A stretch of DNA of 64,000 nucleotides from Mercurialis annua (Eukaryota > Streptophyta > Magnoliopsida > Malpighiales > Euphorbiaceae), in assembly GCF_937616625.2 (NCBI RefSeq), contig NC_065570.1, positions 64,941,665-65,005,664 on the forward strand, given 5' to 3'. The notes below the pieces were generated by a model. It was not told the origin of the DNA and did not search any database. It saw nothing but the letters and a program-made list of their open reading frames with translations. The position numbers and the translations under genes were made by a program. Shown here in pieces: positions 1-12,774 of this stretch (positions are counted from its first letter, which is position 1; every line of letters begins with the position of its first letter).

Positions 1-1244
1 TAAAAAACTAAGTATAGAAGAAAACCTAACCAATTAAACTATGAAACTTCTTATCTTTATTGCCAATATATATCATTATTAGATGACTAGTTATATGAAA
101 TTGCAATAGAAAAAGGACTCAACATCATATTCAACTTTCTAATGAATCACTTGGTATTTTGTACAATTTAAGTAAGAGGGTGATGTGTGACCACATTGTC
201 ATTAAATCAAACAACATGAGAAAATAGAGATAGACATTTCATCATAACAATGTTAGGACACTTGATGCTTGTGAAGTGTTATCTATCTCTTTCAAAATGA
301 TGCTTTTATTGTTACCATCCATCATTAGTATTCTTCCTTATATGCTCAAAATTGAATTAATATAAATACATTGAAACCTAATTTAATTAAAAGAAATACT
401 TTATTTTTATGTAATGCCTAATTTTATATAAATCAAACTAGTTAAAATAGAACTAAATTTAAAATATTTTTTAATTATAAATAGAACAAAAATCAAATGT
501 GAAACATTCATATTAAATTACAAATATTATTAGGGTATAATTGAGTTGGGGTATTCACAAGTTACTCAAAACCAACTAAAAGGTTAAAATTAACTTAATT
601 TTTTTTATTTCAAGCTCGATTTATTCGAGTTTAATCTCCACTCAAGTTTGAATATCAGATAAAGAGATTTGTTTAGGCGTAAGAGCCAAACCAATTTTCT
701 TACACATGGCTTTTTATACTTTTAAATTTAGGTAAATATAGCCGTTGAATATTCATGGACTTTTAGTAGATGTAAAAAATATAAAATAATATATATTTTA
801 TTTTAATTTTATAAAAGTGGGCAAAATAAATTCTAAGGCCGGTAAAAGTATGTTATTAGGTTTTATTCTACCAGTAAAGTGAACAGTCGCTTTCATATGC
901 TCTATGTAAATCTACTCATAGGTGTTCCTCTTAATTTTTCGAACTTGATATCTAATGTATAAAATATTTTAAATATATCACATATGATAATTTTTTAAAT
1001 TGTAATTTCTCTTTCTTAGCAAACTTGAGCTTATTCAAGTGGAGATAGAATGGTTTGAATGTCGTTCGTGTTCAAGCTTAAAATTAAAAGTTTAAATTTA
1101 TTCGAGTTTAATACATTTGACCTCGAGTTTGAACTTTACATCACTCGGATTTGGTTCGACTTGTTTATACCGTAATGGCTATTAATACTAAGTTATATAT
1201 AGGAAAATTACATAAATATAGTTAAGACATGCATATAATTATAA
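1..1244. other. AT-rich intergenic spacer
   Basis: No convincing coding region, RNA gene or bounded repeat is visible. The sequence is AT-rich, with short poly-A and poly-T tracts and stops in all frames. Confidence 0.6.
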
Positions 1245-1673
1245 GGCTAAATTTATTTTAAGTTCCTTAAACTTTTATTTTTTGGTTCATCTCTTGTTGC
1301 TTTGTCTGGTTCAATAATACCGTCTACCCTAGTGAGTTTTACGAGCCCACTGGAGTCCTTCAATTTTTATTTGGCTTTCTCAAATTTTTAAACTTTTATA
1401 TTTTGATTCATCAGGTCCCTCAACTTCTATTTGATTTTTTCAGGTCCTTAAACTTTTGTTTTTTGGTTCATTAGGTCCTTAAACGAAGATTCATTTAAGG
1501 ACCCAATGAACCAAAAAATAAATAATTAGGGACTTGAAAAAGGCAAATAAAAATTGAAGGACCTGATGAACCAGAAAATGAAAGTTTAAAGACCCGAAAA
1601 AGTCAAATAAAAAAATTAAAAGACCTAATAAACCAAAAATGTATAGTTTAGGGACCTCAAAATAGGTTTAGCC
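1245..1673. repeat. Foldback (inverted-repeat) element, MITE-like
   Basis: The left half repeats phrases such as GGTCCTTAAAC and TTTTTGGTTCATTAGGTCC, and the right half carries their reverse complements (GGACCCAATGAACC, GGGACTTGAAAAAG). The outer ends read GGCTAAATTTATTTT and AATAGGTTTAGCC, which are inverted copies of each other. Each arm itself contains two or three diverged copies of the same phrase. No clear target-site duplication was found, so the superfamily is not assigned. Confidence 0.7.
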
Positions 1674-4200
1674 AAATTAAAGTAAGGGGAAAGACTCTTT
1701 TTGCCTCATCCGGAAACACGTAGTGCTATTCTTTGCATGAATTGGCCGTCTTGATAGTAGTTAGTAGCTAATGCACCAAAGTTGATTTTTCACTTCCTCA
1801 ATAATTATACATAAATGATCTAACAAAAACATAAAGAGTGTACACATGCTTTTCAAAATCTTAAGAAATTAGTTATGTTAGGTGATAAGGTATATAATAT
1901 TTAAATATAATAACAGTTTTCATGATTTTGGTAATCAAATTACATTGTTTCATTTGATCAAAAGTAAGAATAACAATGTAAAATCCTATCAGGTAATTAA
2001 ATAAATAGAACAATGTTTGATATTCATTTTTTTTATATCGTTTTATGTGTTTTAGTTTATGAATTGTTTATTTATTTACAATGCGACCAACCACATGAAT
2101 CCAACATGATAATTTCTCATTCTTATTTGAATTATACCATATAGCCAAATATACAATATTCTTATAGCATGTTTGGTCGAATGAAACAGAATAAAATGTT
2201 GATAACTTTACTGGATAATAAACAAAGGTTTACTTTGTCATTTGAATTGGACATAAGCAGGGACGAAGCTAAAAATTATGTAAAAAGAGAACAAATTTTA
2301 TAATTTAGTATGAAACAAATAAGTATGTGATTTAAATTTATTAATACTACTAATTAATATAATTTTTTGTTTGAAAAGGTGGTCAATTGACCACCTATTC
2401 ATCAAGGTGGCTTCGCCACTAGACATAAAAGATCAAATAATTTTAAATTCATGATTTTAGATAAAAAGATATTTTTAATATTGTTTTGTTTATCCTCTTA
2501 GCTGAGTTGGCATAAAATTATTGAAATGTGACGTATAAATTGGAGTCGAGGTGGCAAAGAATTATTGAAGCATGATATACAAATTGAAATTGAAGGTATA
2601 AAACGAGACAAAATGTCCATTCTTTAAGGATGTTTTTATTTAAAGTCACAAATTTGATCTTTTTAATTATACCCAATTTAAGAGATATAAGAAAATTTGT
2701 TGCATATTTGTTCATGGCACAATATAATAATGGAGGATGATACTCTTCAAGTCTCGCAAGTTATTAATTCCAGCACGGTAACGGATTATAGAATCTGAAA
2801 AAATTGTCAAGACATACGGCGTTTCCGGATTCAGTTTATACATTATTCTATTCAACATATCAAACATAGATTTAGTAATTTAGCGCAATGATTTGCCCTT
2901 TTCTGTTAAGTCTTTGTTTTTGCAGAAACAATAAGTCCTCTTTAATTTTACATCTATCTAAATTATTTTTGAAAGAAAAATATAATTTGTTTGAACATAT
3001 ATTTTCTTTATACACTATAAGTTTAAAGTGTGTTGCTGCTAATATCCCAAACACATAAAGTGAATTTTTTTGACAGGTTTTGAATTATTTTTTAAGATTA
3101 ACTGTTCTAGTGAATTTTTTTTACCGTTGTACCGTCTTTCAAATCTCCTACTACATGTCAGCACTACGTACAGAATCCCGACAAAAACATAGCAAATAAA
3201 CTCACGCTCTACGTAGAGAGTGTAAGAACCTAACTAAGTCATCAAAAACCTGGACCGGTCCGGCAATTTAATGGGCCCCTTTTAACTAAATACTTACTTT
3301 ATTTTTTATATCCGACAAATTTTTATGTTAACTTTAACTATGGTTAAACTTTTGTGTTTCGTTGTCCACTTTTACACTTTATGCGGTTCTAATTTCATGT
3401 ATCGCGATATTTTCATTCCAAAATATCATCGCACGAGGTAATGAGCAAATTGTTATTAAAGTACTTTAAATATTTTATTGTTAAGAGGAAGGTACGGCTA
3501 CAAATAAAAAAATTTACAAATATAATATTATTAATATTATGCATTATTTTCAAAAAATAAAAATATGGCTTTGTAGTAGTATATAAATAGTAAGAATAAT
3601 AAGAATAAAATACTTTACATATTTTTTTCTCTAGACAAAAATGCTTTTAAACATAAGTTACAACTTTATAGGTAAATCATTTTTATTTGATTTCTTACTT
3701 AGAAAAATAACTAGAAATGTAAGAAACACAAGATTATAATTTTTTTATAAGATGTTATATTTATTTTAGACACTAATAAGATTTCATTTTTAAAACATAA
3801 AATTACTAAAAAAAGTGAAGAAAAAAAACAAAAACGAAAAACTTTAATTTATAACAAGTTTTTTAAAATTGACTTTACCTTCTGGTTAGATAAATTTAAT
3901 CAAAATTTAATATTTATTTTAATTCAAAGACTAAATAATTTTTTTAAAAAAAATTATAAGATTGAAATATAACTGATTTTTGATTTAAAAAATATACTGA
4001 AATAAATTATTAAAAATTACTATAATAAAAAGTACATAACCACCCTCCAGCTCCCTTTGCTCTGTTATGGATAATGCATTACTTTTAATTTTACCTTTAC
4101 AAACACAGCCTAAGAAAAAGGTAATAAATTTAAGTGGCAATAAATTCCCCAGTTCAATAAATTAACACTCTTATGTTTTTTAATATGTCCATTCTAGATT
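1674..4200. other. AT-rich intergenic spacer
   Basis: No gene is supported. A perfect 20-bp palindrome (AGGTGGTCAATTGACCACCT) lies at 2377-2396 next to a short stretch resembling degraded transposon ends. The rest is AT-rich spacer upstream of the ARF gene. Confidence 0.6.
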
Positions 4201-4975
4201 TTCTTTATTTTGGGCTCTGTCTAGAGAGAGAAACTTAAACTTAAAAGTAGAGAGAGAGAGTCAGAGAGTTGGAGTTTGTGAGAGAGATCTGATAAATAAA
4301 AACAAAAGGAAAAAAGATTTAATTAAAGTGAGAAATGGGTAGTTTTTGTTTTGGAGTTTAGTGAGTTGGGTTATGGCTTAAATGGTCACTGACTCACTGA
4401 TTCAATTTCAACAAGCTCATCCCATATTTATATATAACTTAAACTCTGTTCTTCTGCTTCTCTTTATGCTTATGCTTAAGTGAAAAAAATTAATAATGTT
4501 TGATTAGTGTCTCTCTCTGCATGGAAATATATATATACTTACTTACTTACTGTCTCACGTTCTTCAAAAATTCTGCCTTCTTTTAATTCAACTATGAGTT
4601 TTTAGAGGCTTTTCTAGAGAGAGATTGGGAAATTTTCATCAGTGTAATTGGAGATATTTTCAATGTTTTTTTGAGTAAATTAATTTTCAATCTTTGATCT
4701 ATAAAAAGTCTGTCTACAGTTTGATTTTTAGTTAGAAAAAAAGCAGATTTTTTCCTTGCTCAGTGTTTGTTTCACTTAAGAACAGCAGCAAAAGCAAAAG
4801 GTAAACATTTAAATTCAATCTCATCTCTTTAATTTAATTAATGAACTCTGCCTTTCAAATTTTGAGTCTTTTAAAGTTTCGAACTTTAAATTTTGGTTTT
4901 TGGTTTTCATTTCACATTTTGAAGGAACCCAGTTGGCCACCGCAACAACCACCGTGTCAGCCGCCGGAAAAAGCT
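4201..4975 (+). promoter_or_regulatory. ARF10 upstream region / leader with GA tracts and TGTCTC motifs
   Basis: The sequence just upstream of the ARF start has GA and CT microsatellite-like tracts (about 4223-4290 and 4505-4520), typical of plant core promoters and leaders. Two copies of the auxin response core TGTCTC occur at 4508-4513 and 4551-4556. An in-frame ATG at 4841 would add 45 residues unlike any ARF N terminus, so this stretch is treated as leader. The transcription start cannot be set from sequence alone. Confidence 0.45.
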
Positions 4976-7900
4976 ATGAAAGAGGCGGAGAAAAGCTTGG
5001 ATCCACAGCTATGGCATGCCTGTGCCGGGAGTATGGTTCAGATCCCTTCAATTAACTCAAAAGTTTTTTACTTTCCTCAAGGCCATGCTGAGCATTCTCA
5101 ATCCCTTGTTGATTTCCCTTCAAGAGTCCCTTCTCTAATTCTCTGCCGGGTCGCCGGAGTTAAGTACCTCGCCGATTCAGAATCCGATGAGGTTTATGCT
5201 AAAATTAGTCTTTTTCCGTTACCAAGTAACACTCTTGATTTTGGTGATGAAATTGGTTTGTCTGATAATGGTAATACTATTCATAGTGTTAATGGTAGTA
5301 ATACTACAGAAAAGCCTAGTTCTTTTGCTAAGACATTAACTCAGTCTGATGCTAATAACGGCGGTGGTTTTTCTGTGCCGAGATATTGTGCTGAGACTAT
5401 TTTTCCTCGGTTGGATTACTCGGCCGATCCGCCTGTTCAGACGGTTGTTGCTAAGGATGTTCATGGTGAGATTTGGAAGTTTAGGCATATTTATAGAGGA
5501 ACACCAAGAAGGCATTTGTTAACTACTGGTTGGAGTACTTTTGTTAACCAGAAAAAGTTGGTTGCTGGTGATTCAATTGTGTTTTTAAGAGCTGAAAGTG
5601 GCGATCTTTGTGTCGGAATTCGCCGTGCTAAGCGGGGAATTGGCGGCGGAAATGGGCCGGAGTCTTCGCCTCCGTGTGGATGGACGACAAATTCTAGCTG
5701 TGTTAACAACCCTTATGGTGGTGGATTCTCACTTTTCTTGAAAGAAGATGAGAATAAAGGGTTATTGAGAAATGGAGGAGGAGGAGGAGGAGGATTAAGA
5801 GGGAAAGGACGAGTCCGGGCCGAAGAAGTTATCGAAGCCGTGGGGCTTGCTGCCAGTGGACAGCCCTTCGAAATTATTTACTATCCGCGAGCAAGCACAC
5901 CGGAGTTTTGTGTTAAGGCTTCTTCGGTTAGGGCTTCTACGAGGATCCAGTGGTGCTCAGGGATGCGGTTTAAGATGGCCTTCGAGACAGAGGATTCATC
6001 GAGAATTAGTTGGTTCATGGGTACCATTGGTTCTGTTCAAGTTGCGGATCCAATTCGATGGCCTAATTCTCCGTGGCGCCTTCTTCAGGTTCTGCACTTA
6101 TATCAATCGATGATTATCGTAGCTTCCGTTGCTCAATTAGTAGTTCTTTAGTATATTTATGGTTGTGTTTTTGTTTATTACAAAAAATTAAATGGATTTT
6201 AGTGTGTATGATGATAGGTCCCATAAGTACTAAATTCTTCAAGGATTAAAATTTGGATGCTATACTATTTATAGATTCCTCATCTACCATTTTAACTGTC
6301 AACATTTGTTCTGTTTCACTTAATTTGCTTTATTTTTTTAATTATTATGAATAGTTATTGAATCTTATGTCAGTGATAAGCTGCAACTGCCAACCTCTTT
6401 TTTGATGCCTGAAACACCAACTCTTTAATTGGATTTAAATGGGTTTCTGGTATTATCTTTTGAATCACATTTAGTATTCTTAATTGAAGTTTCTGATTGG
6501 TTCAATTGAAACATATAAAATTCATGGTTAGTGTACCTGCTCATTTAATTTTATGTTATTATTATACCTTATTTATAGATGAGGTCCACTTCATTTTGTC
6601 CTTGAGTTTTTCATTTAGGATTTCCCTGAATATTTTGATTTACTTGATTTGTACTGCGATTTTTATCCTCTTATATTGTAGTACATTTTGAATTGTAAAC
6701 TTTGTCCTTTGATTTAATAAGCTCCGTACCCGATATATTTAATAAATGATGTACAAATTATGGTGTTCATTATGTATGTTTCCAGAAATGCATGATCTGT
6801 ATGTTTGAGCATATAAATTGGTTGGAGAACATTCTTTAAATTGATGCACTAATAAAGATATTTATTTAATTCTGCATAATCTGATTTTAGCTGGTTGATG
6901 TCTATTGTTGCTATTTCTTTAATGATTCAACTACTCTAGGATTATCAAAGGGGCGTTCCATTTCGTGAATTTTACTGTGGTGATTTTTTTCTGTTGTTCC
7001 TGAGTTTGAAGCTTTTAATTCTTGAATTGTTTGCTGCATTTGAGAATTTGCTTTAAAATCTCCCTGTTTCTTTTTTCTCTCGGTCTTTACTCATGTCTGT
7101 AAATTTGTATTGCAGGTGACGTGGGATGAACCGGATTTGCTGCAAAATGTAAAACGCGTAAGTCCGTGGCTGGTTGAATTGGTCTCGAATATGCCAGTCA
7201 TTCACCTCTCACCCTTTTCACCTCCGAGAAAGAAGTTGCGACTCCCGCCACATTTAGACTTCCCCCTCGATGGGCAATTTCAGTTGCCTCCGTTTTCAGG
7301 CAACCCCCTCGGGCCTAGCAGCCCCATGTGTTGTCTTTCCGATAACACTCCTGCAGGCATACAGGGAGCCAGGCATGCTCAATTTGGAATATCTTTATCA
7401 GATCTCCAGCTTAACAACAAACTACAGTCAGGGCTATTTTTGTCCAGTCTTCAGCGGTTAAATTCGCATTCTCGAATTTCCGACAGTTATATCAAAAGCC
7501 ACACGAACAGCACTGAGAACATATCCTGTTTGCTGACAATTGGGAACTCGAATACAAATTCCGAGAAATCTGATAACGTAAAGAGGCACCAATTTGTACT
7601 CTTTGGTCAGCCAATACTCACTGAACAGCAGATTTCTCGTAGCTGTTCTACTGATGCAGTCTCTCGAGTTTTTAGTACGAAACTATCATCTGATGAGAGT
7701 CTGGAAAAATCAAAAGCTCATGAAGTTTTAGGACCTGCACTACTCGAGAAACATACTTCACCGGAAAAGTCGACCAGTACCGGCTTATCATGGCAGAGTC
7801 TTCAAAGCACTGAAAGCGGCTTGGATGCCGGTCACTGTAAGGTTTTCTTGGAATCCGAGGACGTGGGTCGGACACTTGACCTATCTGTTTTTGGTTCTTA

Positions 7901-8379
7901 TGAAGAACTGTATAGTAAGCTAGCCAACATGTTTGGAATAGAAAGATCCGAGATGTTGCGTTATGTGCTGTATCGAGATGCAGCAGGCGCTCTTAGACAA
8001 ACCGGAGACGAGCCATTCAGGTATATATTTTGAAGTAAACATATTTTTCCTTGTTTATTAAGTATTCCTTTTTCTAATTTTCTTGTTAATGCAGCGTCTT
8101 TAAGAAAACCGCAAAAAGGTTGACAATTCTGATGAATCCAGCTAAGGGTGACAACAATATCGGAAGGTAAGCAACCTCCGTATCTCGAGACGTTCTTTTC
8201 TTTTTCCTGACGCATACAGGAAGTAAATCATTCAAATTAAAATATTGTCCTATTCAAATATTTGTGACTTGACAAACAAGTTTTTCCGATCTTGCAGGCC
8301 GTGGATCACAGGGATGCGGAGCGCGGAAAATGGTCTAGAGGCTTCAAATAAGACAGAGACATTGAGCATATTTGCTTAA
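4976..8379 (+). CDS. ARF10: Auxin response factor, ARF10/16 class (miR160-targeted, repressor type)
   Basis: Exons read 4976-6088, 7116-8020, 8095-8166 and 8298-8379, all with GT-AG introns and consistent phase, giving 723 residues. The start was chosen because MKEAEKSLDPQLWHACAG matches the usual N terminus of this class. Order of domains: N-terminal dimerisation part, B3 DNA-binding domain about 116-220 (FAKTLTQSDANNGGGFSVPR ... GTPRRHLLTTGWS), ARF ancillary domain about 280-371, variable middle region, and C-terminal PB1 about 611-700 (HCKVFLESEDVGRTLDL). The acidic PB1 motif is weak, as is usual for this class. The middle region is not Gln-rich, which fits a repressor-type nuclear factor binding TGTCTC-like auxin response elements. 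A miR160 site lies in exon 2. Neighbour order supports ARF10 rather than ARF16; some species would call it ARF18. Confidence 0.93.
7355..7375 (+). promoter_or_regulatory. miR160 target site in ARF exon 2
   Basis: This 21-nt stretch contains GCATACAGGGAGCCAGGCA, the complement of miR160. Only its first base differs from the perfect complement (A instead of T, opposite the miRNA 3' end). It encodes the GIQGARHA segment, at about residues 452-459. ARF10, ARF16 and ARF17 are established miR160 targets, so post-transcriptional cleavage is expected. Confidence 0.93.
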
Positions 8380-10012
8380 ACGCAGCGGTTACGAACACGA
8401 GAGTAGATGCTAACTAGCATAAAAAAACTAGATATTCAAGTGTTTGCAGTTTTTAATGTTCCATAGTTAGGAGAAACAGGCTATTGAACTCCAAATATAT
8501 ATCAAAGCCAATCTCTAGATGTATTTTTTTTACTAGCACTTGTGTTTTATTGTATGAACGTTTCGGCTAATATAAATTTTGCCGATGTTTTGCTACGGTG
8601 GCTTTCTGGCTTATTTATGATTTAGCAGCAGGTAGTACTCCGTCAAATCGTAACGGAACGATACGATAACAAAAGTAATCATGAGAAAAATGTTCTGATC
8701 ATATGCAAAATGTTAGATGCATTTTGGATCAGTTCGGTTACTGAACCGGCTGCTTCACATTCCCATACGGTATGCTGTCGGATCGTGCCGATGATACCGC
8801 AGCTAAAATAAGCCCAAGAAAATGTTTTGATGATATGCATATAATGTGATTGTGCTGATGAATGTGTTACTGTTGTATTACCTACTTATGAGTGGTGTAA
8901 TTTCACAATATAAACGTTTTGTAACCTATGCTATAGACAGATCACTAAACTTTCACCTGAGATGTTTTTAAGGTTCTAATTTGTTTGTTTGTTTGTTTGT
9001 ATGTGTGTCTGTTATTAGTTAGAAGATGCCGCCAACAAATAAGATTGGTTCATTTAAGATTCTGGTGTTGTTTTAGTTGCCAATGCTTTCTTCACATGTA
9101 TTTAGATCTGCCATATTTAAAATTGTTGAGCTTTTGTTTTCATCTTCAAAAACATATATAAAACTCCAAATTTTTATATTTATAATATGATTTTCCTAAA
9201 AAAAAAATTAATTTTTTTTGTTTCAGCATTTTTTATTTTACCGTTTCTGTTGTCGTATTTTGAGATTGGATTATGTGTATGTGTCTATACGTGTTTACAT
9301 GACATTGGATATATATATATATGGTTTAAATCAAATTAAACTAGACCATATTAAAATTTTAATGTTTATATTTTAAATCGAACTGAATAAAATACAAAAA
9401 AATGTTTAATCGAAGTCTAGTTGACTTTTTTAGATTAGTTTGTTTTTTTCTAGTTCAATTTGTCCAACCTTAAGATTTTTACTTTCAAAAATGTTTAAAA
9501 GAAGTAGTAATTTTTTTTATATAATGTCAAATCAAACCAAAAGAAAGTTTTTTTCTTATTTCAAATTGATTTGATATGCTAAAATTTGGTCCTCTAAGTA
9601 ATCAACCAATGAATTAATCGTCAAAGTGTTCTGATTTGATTTTTATTAAAATTTGGTCTCTAATAGTAATAAAAAAAAAAAATTGGGATCAACAAAGAAA
9701 ATGGTGAAAACATGAGATACGGTGTTTGACTGTTCCGGCAGGTTGACGGGCAGGCTGGGTCTAGTTTGGCCTGCCCCCAACTCTATTAAGACACTAATTT
9801 TACAATCCCTATGTTATTACTAATTTATTAGTGTATTAATTTCAACATCAAATCTTGTTCTTTGTGTTACATTTTCAAACTTTTAATTGCCTACATTGTA
9901 ACCTCGTTCATCTAACTATTTTTATTCACCCTTCCCACTTCATTTTCTTTGCACTAATTAATCATCTTATCCCTACTAAATTGATTATATACGGTCCAAC
10001 TTCTAATAATTA
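8380..10012. other. ARF 3' region and AT-rich spacer
   Basis: The first few hundred bases are probably the 3' untranslated region of the ARF gene. A short TTTG run lies near 8980-9000 and a TA run near 9309-9321. No other gene is visible. Confidence 0.55.
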
Positions 10013-10538
10013 TTCCATCCGTTTTTTTAATTGTCTATTTAGTCAAATATATTTATTTCTAATTAATTGTCCATTTATAATTTTAATGTGACTTTAGCTA
10101 TTATCTTTCCAATTTATCCCTTCTTAATAAGTGACACTATGAATCAATTTACAATGCATTTATTAACTAATAGGGTTATATTTATATTTACTCTTAAAAT
10201 TTAAGACAACACACTCACTATCTTAATATGTACTACCTCCGTTCTTTTTTAGTTGTCCATTTAATCAAAATTACACATATTAAGATAGTGGGATTTTTGT
10301 CTTAAATAATAGGAGTAAATACTAATATAACCCTAATATATAATAAATGCTTTGTAAATTGAGTTATAGAGTCATTTATTAGAAAGGGTTAAATTTGGAA
10401 GATAATAGCTAATGTTATTTTGAAATTCTAAATGGACAACTGAATATAGACAAATGCATTTGGCTAAATGGACAACTAAAAAAGAACGGAGGGAGTATAA
10501 TTTTGGCTGAATAGACAACTGAATAAAAACGGAGGGAG
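10013..10538. mobile_element. Outer Stowaway-type MITE, split by a second copy
   Basis: The ends are ATCCGTTTTTTTAATTGTC on the left and ACTGAATAAAAACGGAGGGA on the right, inverted copies of each other and of the Stowaway terminus CTCCCTCCG. A TA lies immediately left of the element. Removing the inner insertion (10233-10495 plus one TA) leaves an element of about 260 bp, the same size as the inner one. The left body (about 10060-10230) is the reverse complement of the inner element's body, so the two copies lie in opposite orientation. Confidence 0.8.
10233..10495. mobile_element. Inner Stowaway-type MITE with TA target duplication
   Basis: Terminal inverted repeats begin CTACCTCCGTTCTTTTTTAG and end CTAAAAAAGAACGGAGGGAG. 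The flanks are TA at 10231-10232 and TA at 10496-10497, the Stowaway (Tc1/mariner) target duplication. It is inserted near the right end of a related MITE in inverted orientation. Confidence 0.85.
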
Positions 10539-11699
10539 CAATATATATGATTAAATAAAAATTTATTAATTATTAAATTTATTAATTTATTAATTTATTA
10601 AATATTAAATAAAATATACTATTTAAATTGATTCTCTAAAATTTTATTAATTATTAGAATTATTAAATTATTGATTATTAATTATTAGAAAGTCTACTGT
10701 ATATAATAAATTTTTAAATCTTTCGATGATTTAATTTTAATCAATCTCGCTGTAATTAATTAGGATATATATGATATTTAATTGTATAAATAATACTTGA
10801 TTATTTATAAAAAAAATTAGAAGAATGTCTATCAGTAATTAGGAGTATATAATAATTATCAAAATAAATATACAAATATGTTACTCCTTATTTAGGTGTT
10901 CTATGTTCAGACATATGATAATTATGCTATAAGGTCAACCATTTGTTAGTTTATTTATTTATAAATTGTAAAAATACCATTATCAATTTATAATGATAAT
11001 TTGATATGGACTAAAAATAATTAATTGGAATTTATTATGATGTTTTTAATTAATTAAATAATAGAATAGTCCATTTTTAAATTTCAAGCTATATTTTGTT
11101 TTTATCTGGTACTTTAATTTAGTGAAAAAATATTTTCAAGTCTCTGTACGATAAAAATGACGTTTCATTATTTCGAAAATACAATTTATTATTTTAAAAA
11201 GCGTTGTTTTTGTCAGTTAAAGATTCGAAAATAATTTCTCACTAAATTAAAAAACCAGATAAAAATAAAAAATAATTTAAAAACCGGATAAAAATATAAT
11301 TTAAGGACCTTAAAATGAGTTATTCCTTAAATAATCACATTTCTAAATTCTAACCATACTGCAGTATGTATGGTGCACCATGTTTACAAATTAAAAACAT
11401 GCACACGTGCAGGTAGGACGCACAGGCGAAGTTAATAGTCACGTGCGGTCCCATTTGTGTCGCCGTTTGGGTGTCCGGGCCGTTTTTAATGGTTTTGGTC
11501 CATCTTTGGGCTTTGTATTTGACTCCACACCCACTTGTCTTTCCTCGCCCACCTCTTCAATGCTCTTCTTTAATAGAAATAAAACATACATTAATAGTTA
11601 TTGTCTCTAAGGGTGACTAGGTTTAATTTAATTAATTTAATCTAATCTAAATTTCAAAAAAAAATTATTTATAATTAATAATATTAAAACTAAAATATA
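10539..11699. other. AT-rich intergenic spacer
   Basis: No gene is supported. A GC-richer patch at about 11400-11530 has a short open frame but no recognisable domain or splice context. Confidence 0.5.
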
Positions 11700-11860
11700 C
11701 TAATCCATCGGTAAATTTACTTACTGACGTGGTAATCCGTCGGTAACGTTTACTTACGGATGTGGTAATCCGTCGGTAACGTTTTTTAATGAAACGATTC
11801 GTTTTATTGAAAACGTTATCGACGGATTTCCGACGGATTTAGATCCGTCGGTAATATCTT
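11700..11860. repeat. Subterminal-type repeats (ATCCGTCGGTAA), probable DNA-transposon remnant
   Basis: The motif ATCCGTCGGTAACGTTTA is repeated in direct orientation and followed by inverted copies (CGACGGATTTCCGACGGATT). Such short GC-containing iterations around an inverted repeat are usual for ends of CACTA-like plant transposons. No transposase is nearby and the boundaries are uncertain. Confidence 0.45.
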
Positions 11861-11939
11861 TGTCCTAATTTTATTCACCCGCGCTCCCGCTTTTTTCCTT
11901 TCATTTTTTTTTTCCTGAAATCAGTTTTCCTCCATTCCC

Positions 11940-12117
11940 CTTACCGCCGCTGATTTCAGTTCTCCTCAACTCCCCCATTTGCCGTCGTTTTCACTTCTCC
12001 TCCACTCCCCCATTTCCGTCGTTTTCACTTCTCCTCCACTCTCCATTGTCATTGCCGTTTTCACTTCTCCTCCACTCCCCACAAACGCTGTTTTCATCTC
12101 TCCTCCGCCGTTTTCAA
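11940..12117. repeat. Minisatellite, units of roughly 33-36 bp
   Basis: The phrase CGTTTTCACTTCTCCTCCAC recurs about five times with diverged spacers such as TCCCCCATTTGCCGT. The tract is pyrimidine-rich on this strand and is not coding. Confidence 0.7.
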
Positions 12118-12774
12118 CAGAACACGTATCAAATTTAATTTACCCTAAATGAAGAATGAAAAATAGATTGAAGAGTTTTCAACAATAAAGATGGAATCAT
12201 TTATGAGCTATAGTAATTTTTTATTGTTATTTTTTATCGTTTAATGTCTTTCTTTTATGAAAGGTTTGTTATCCCCTTTTTCTTTAAGGATTTTTTGGTG
12301 GTGGTTGAATCAGATGTTATAATTGTAGTTTTTGATATCATAAATTAGTTAGCGGGCGTTGAAAAAGTTTGATAAAAGACTACACTTAATTGTCAAAGCA
12401 GTTGACAATTTAGTTTTTATTTTCGTAAGTATATCTACAAATTAGACAGCACATGTTAACATAGATAGTCTGTTTCATGTCAGGTTATCGGGTTTAATTT
12501 TTGAATTTTTAAATTATTTACAAATATAACTGTTTCGGATTCGATTAAATAAAATTTGGTGAATTAAAAGAAAATATGTTTCCCTATAATTGTTTGGTTT
12601 CAAAAAATGTTTTGGTTTTATATATGCTCCATCATAAAAACAACACAAATTTAAATAATAATAGATACTCTACCAATGAAAAAAAATAGAAATACAACTT
12701 GATGAAATATTATATAAGAAATACCTTCAAACCAAATACTAAAGGAGAATCTCAATTGCATAATAAAATTTATA

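Noticed and set aside
4841..4975. Upstream in-frame start of the ARF gene
   Set aside because: The extra 45 residues are hydrophobic and unlike ARF N termini; the ATG at 4976 gives the family-typical start.
11407..11610. 67-residue frame in a GC-richer patch
   Set aside because: No domain, splice context or promoter features; chance frame.
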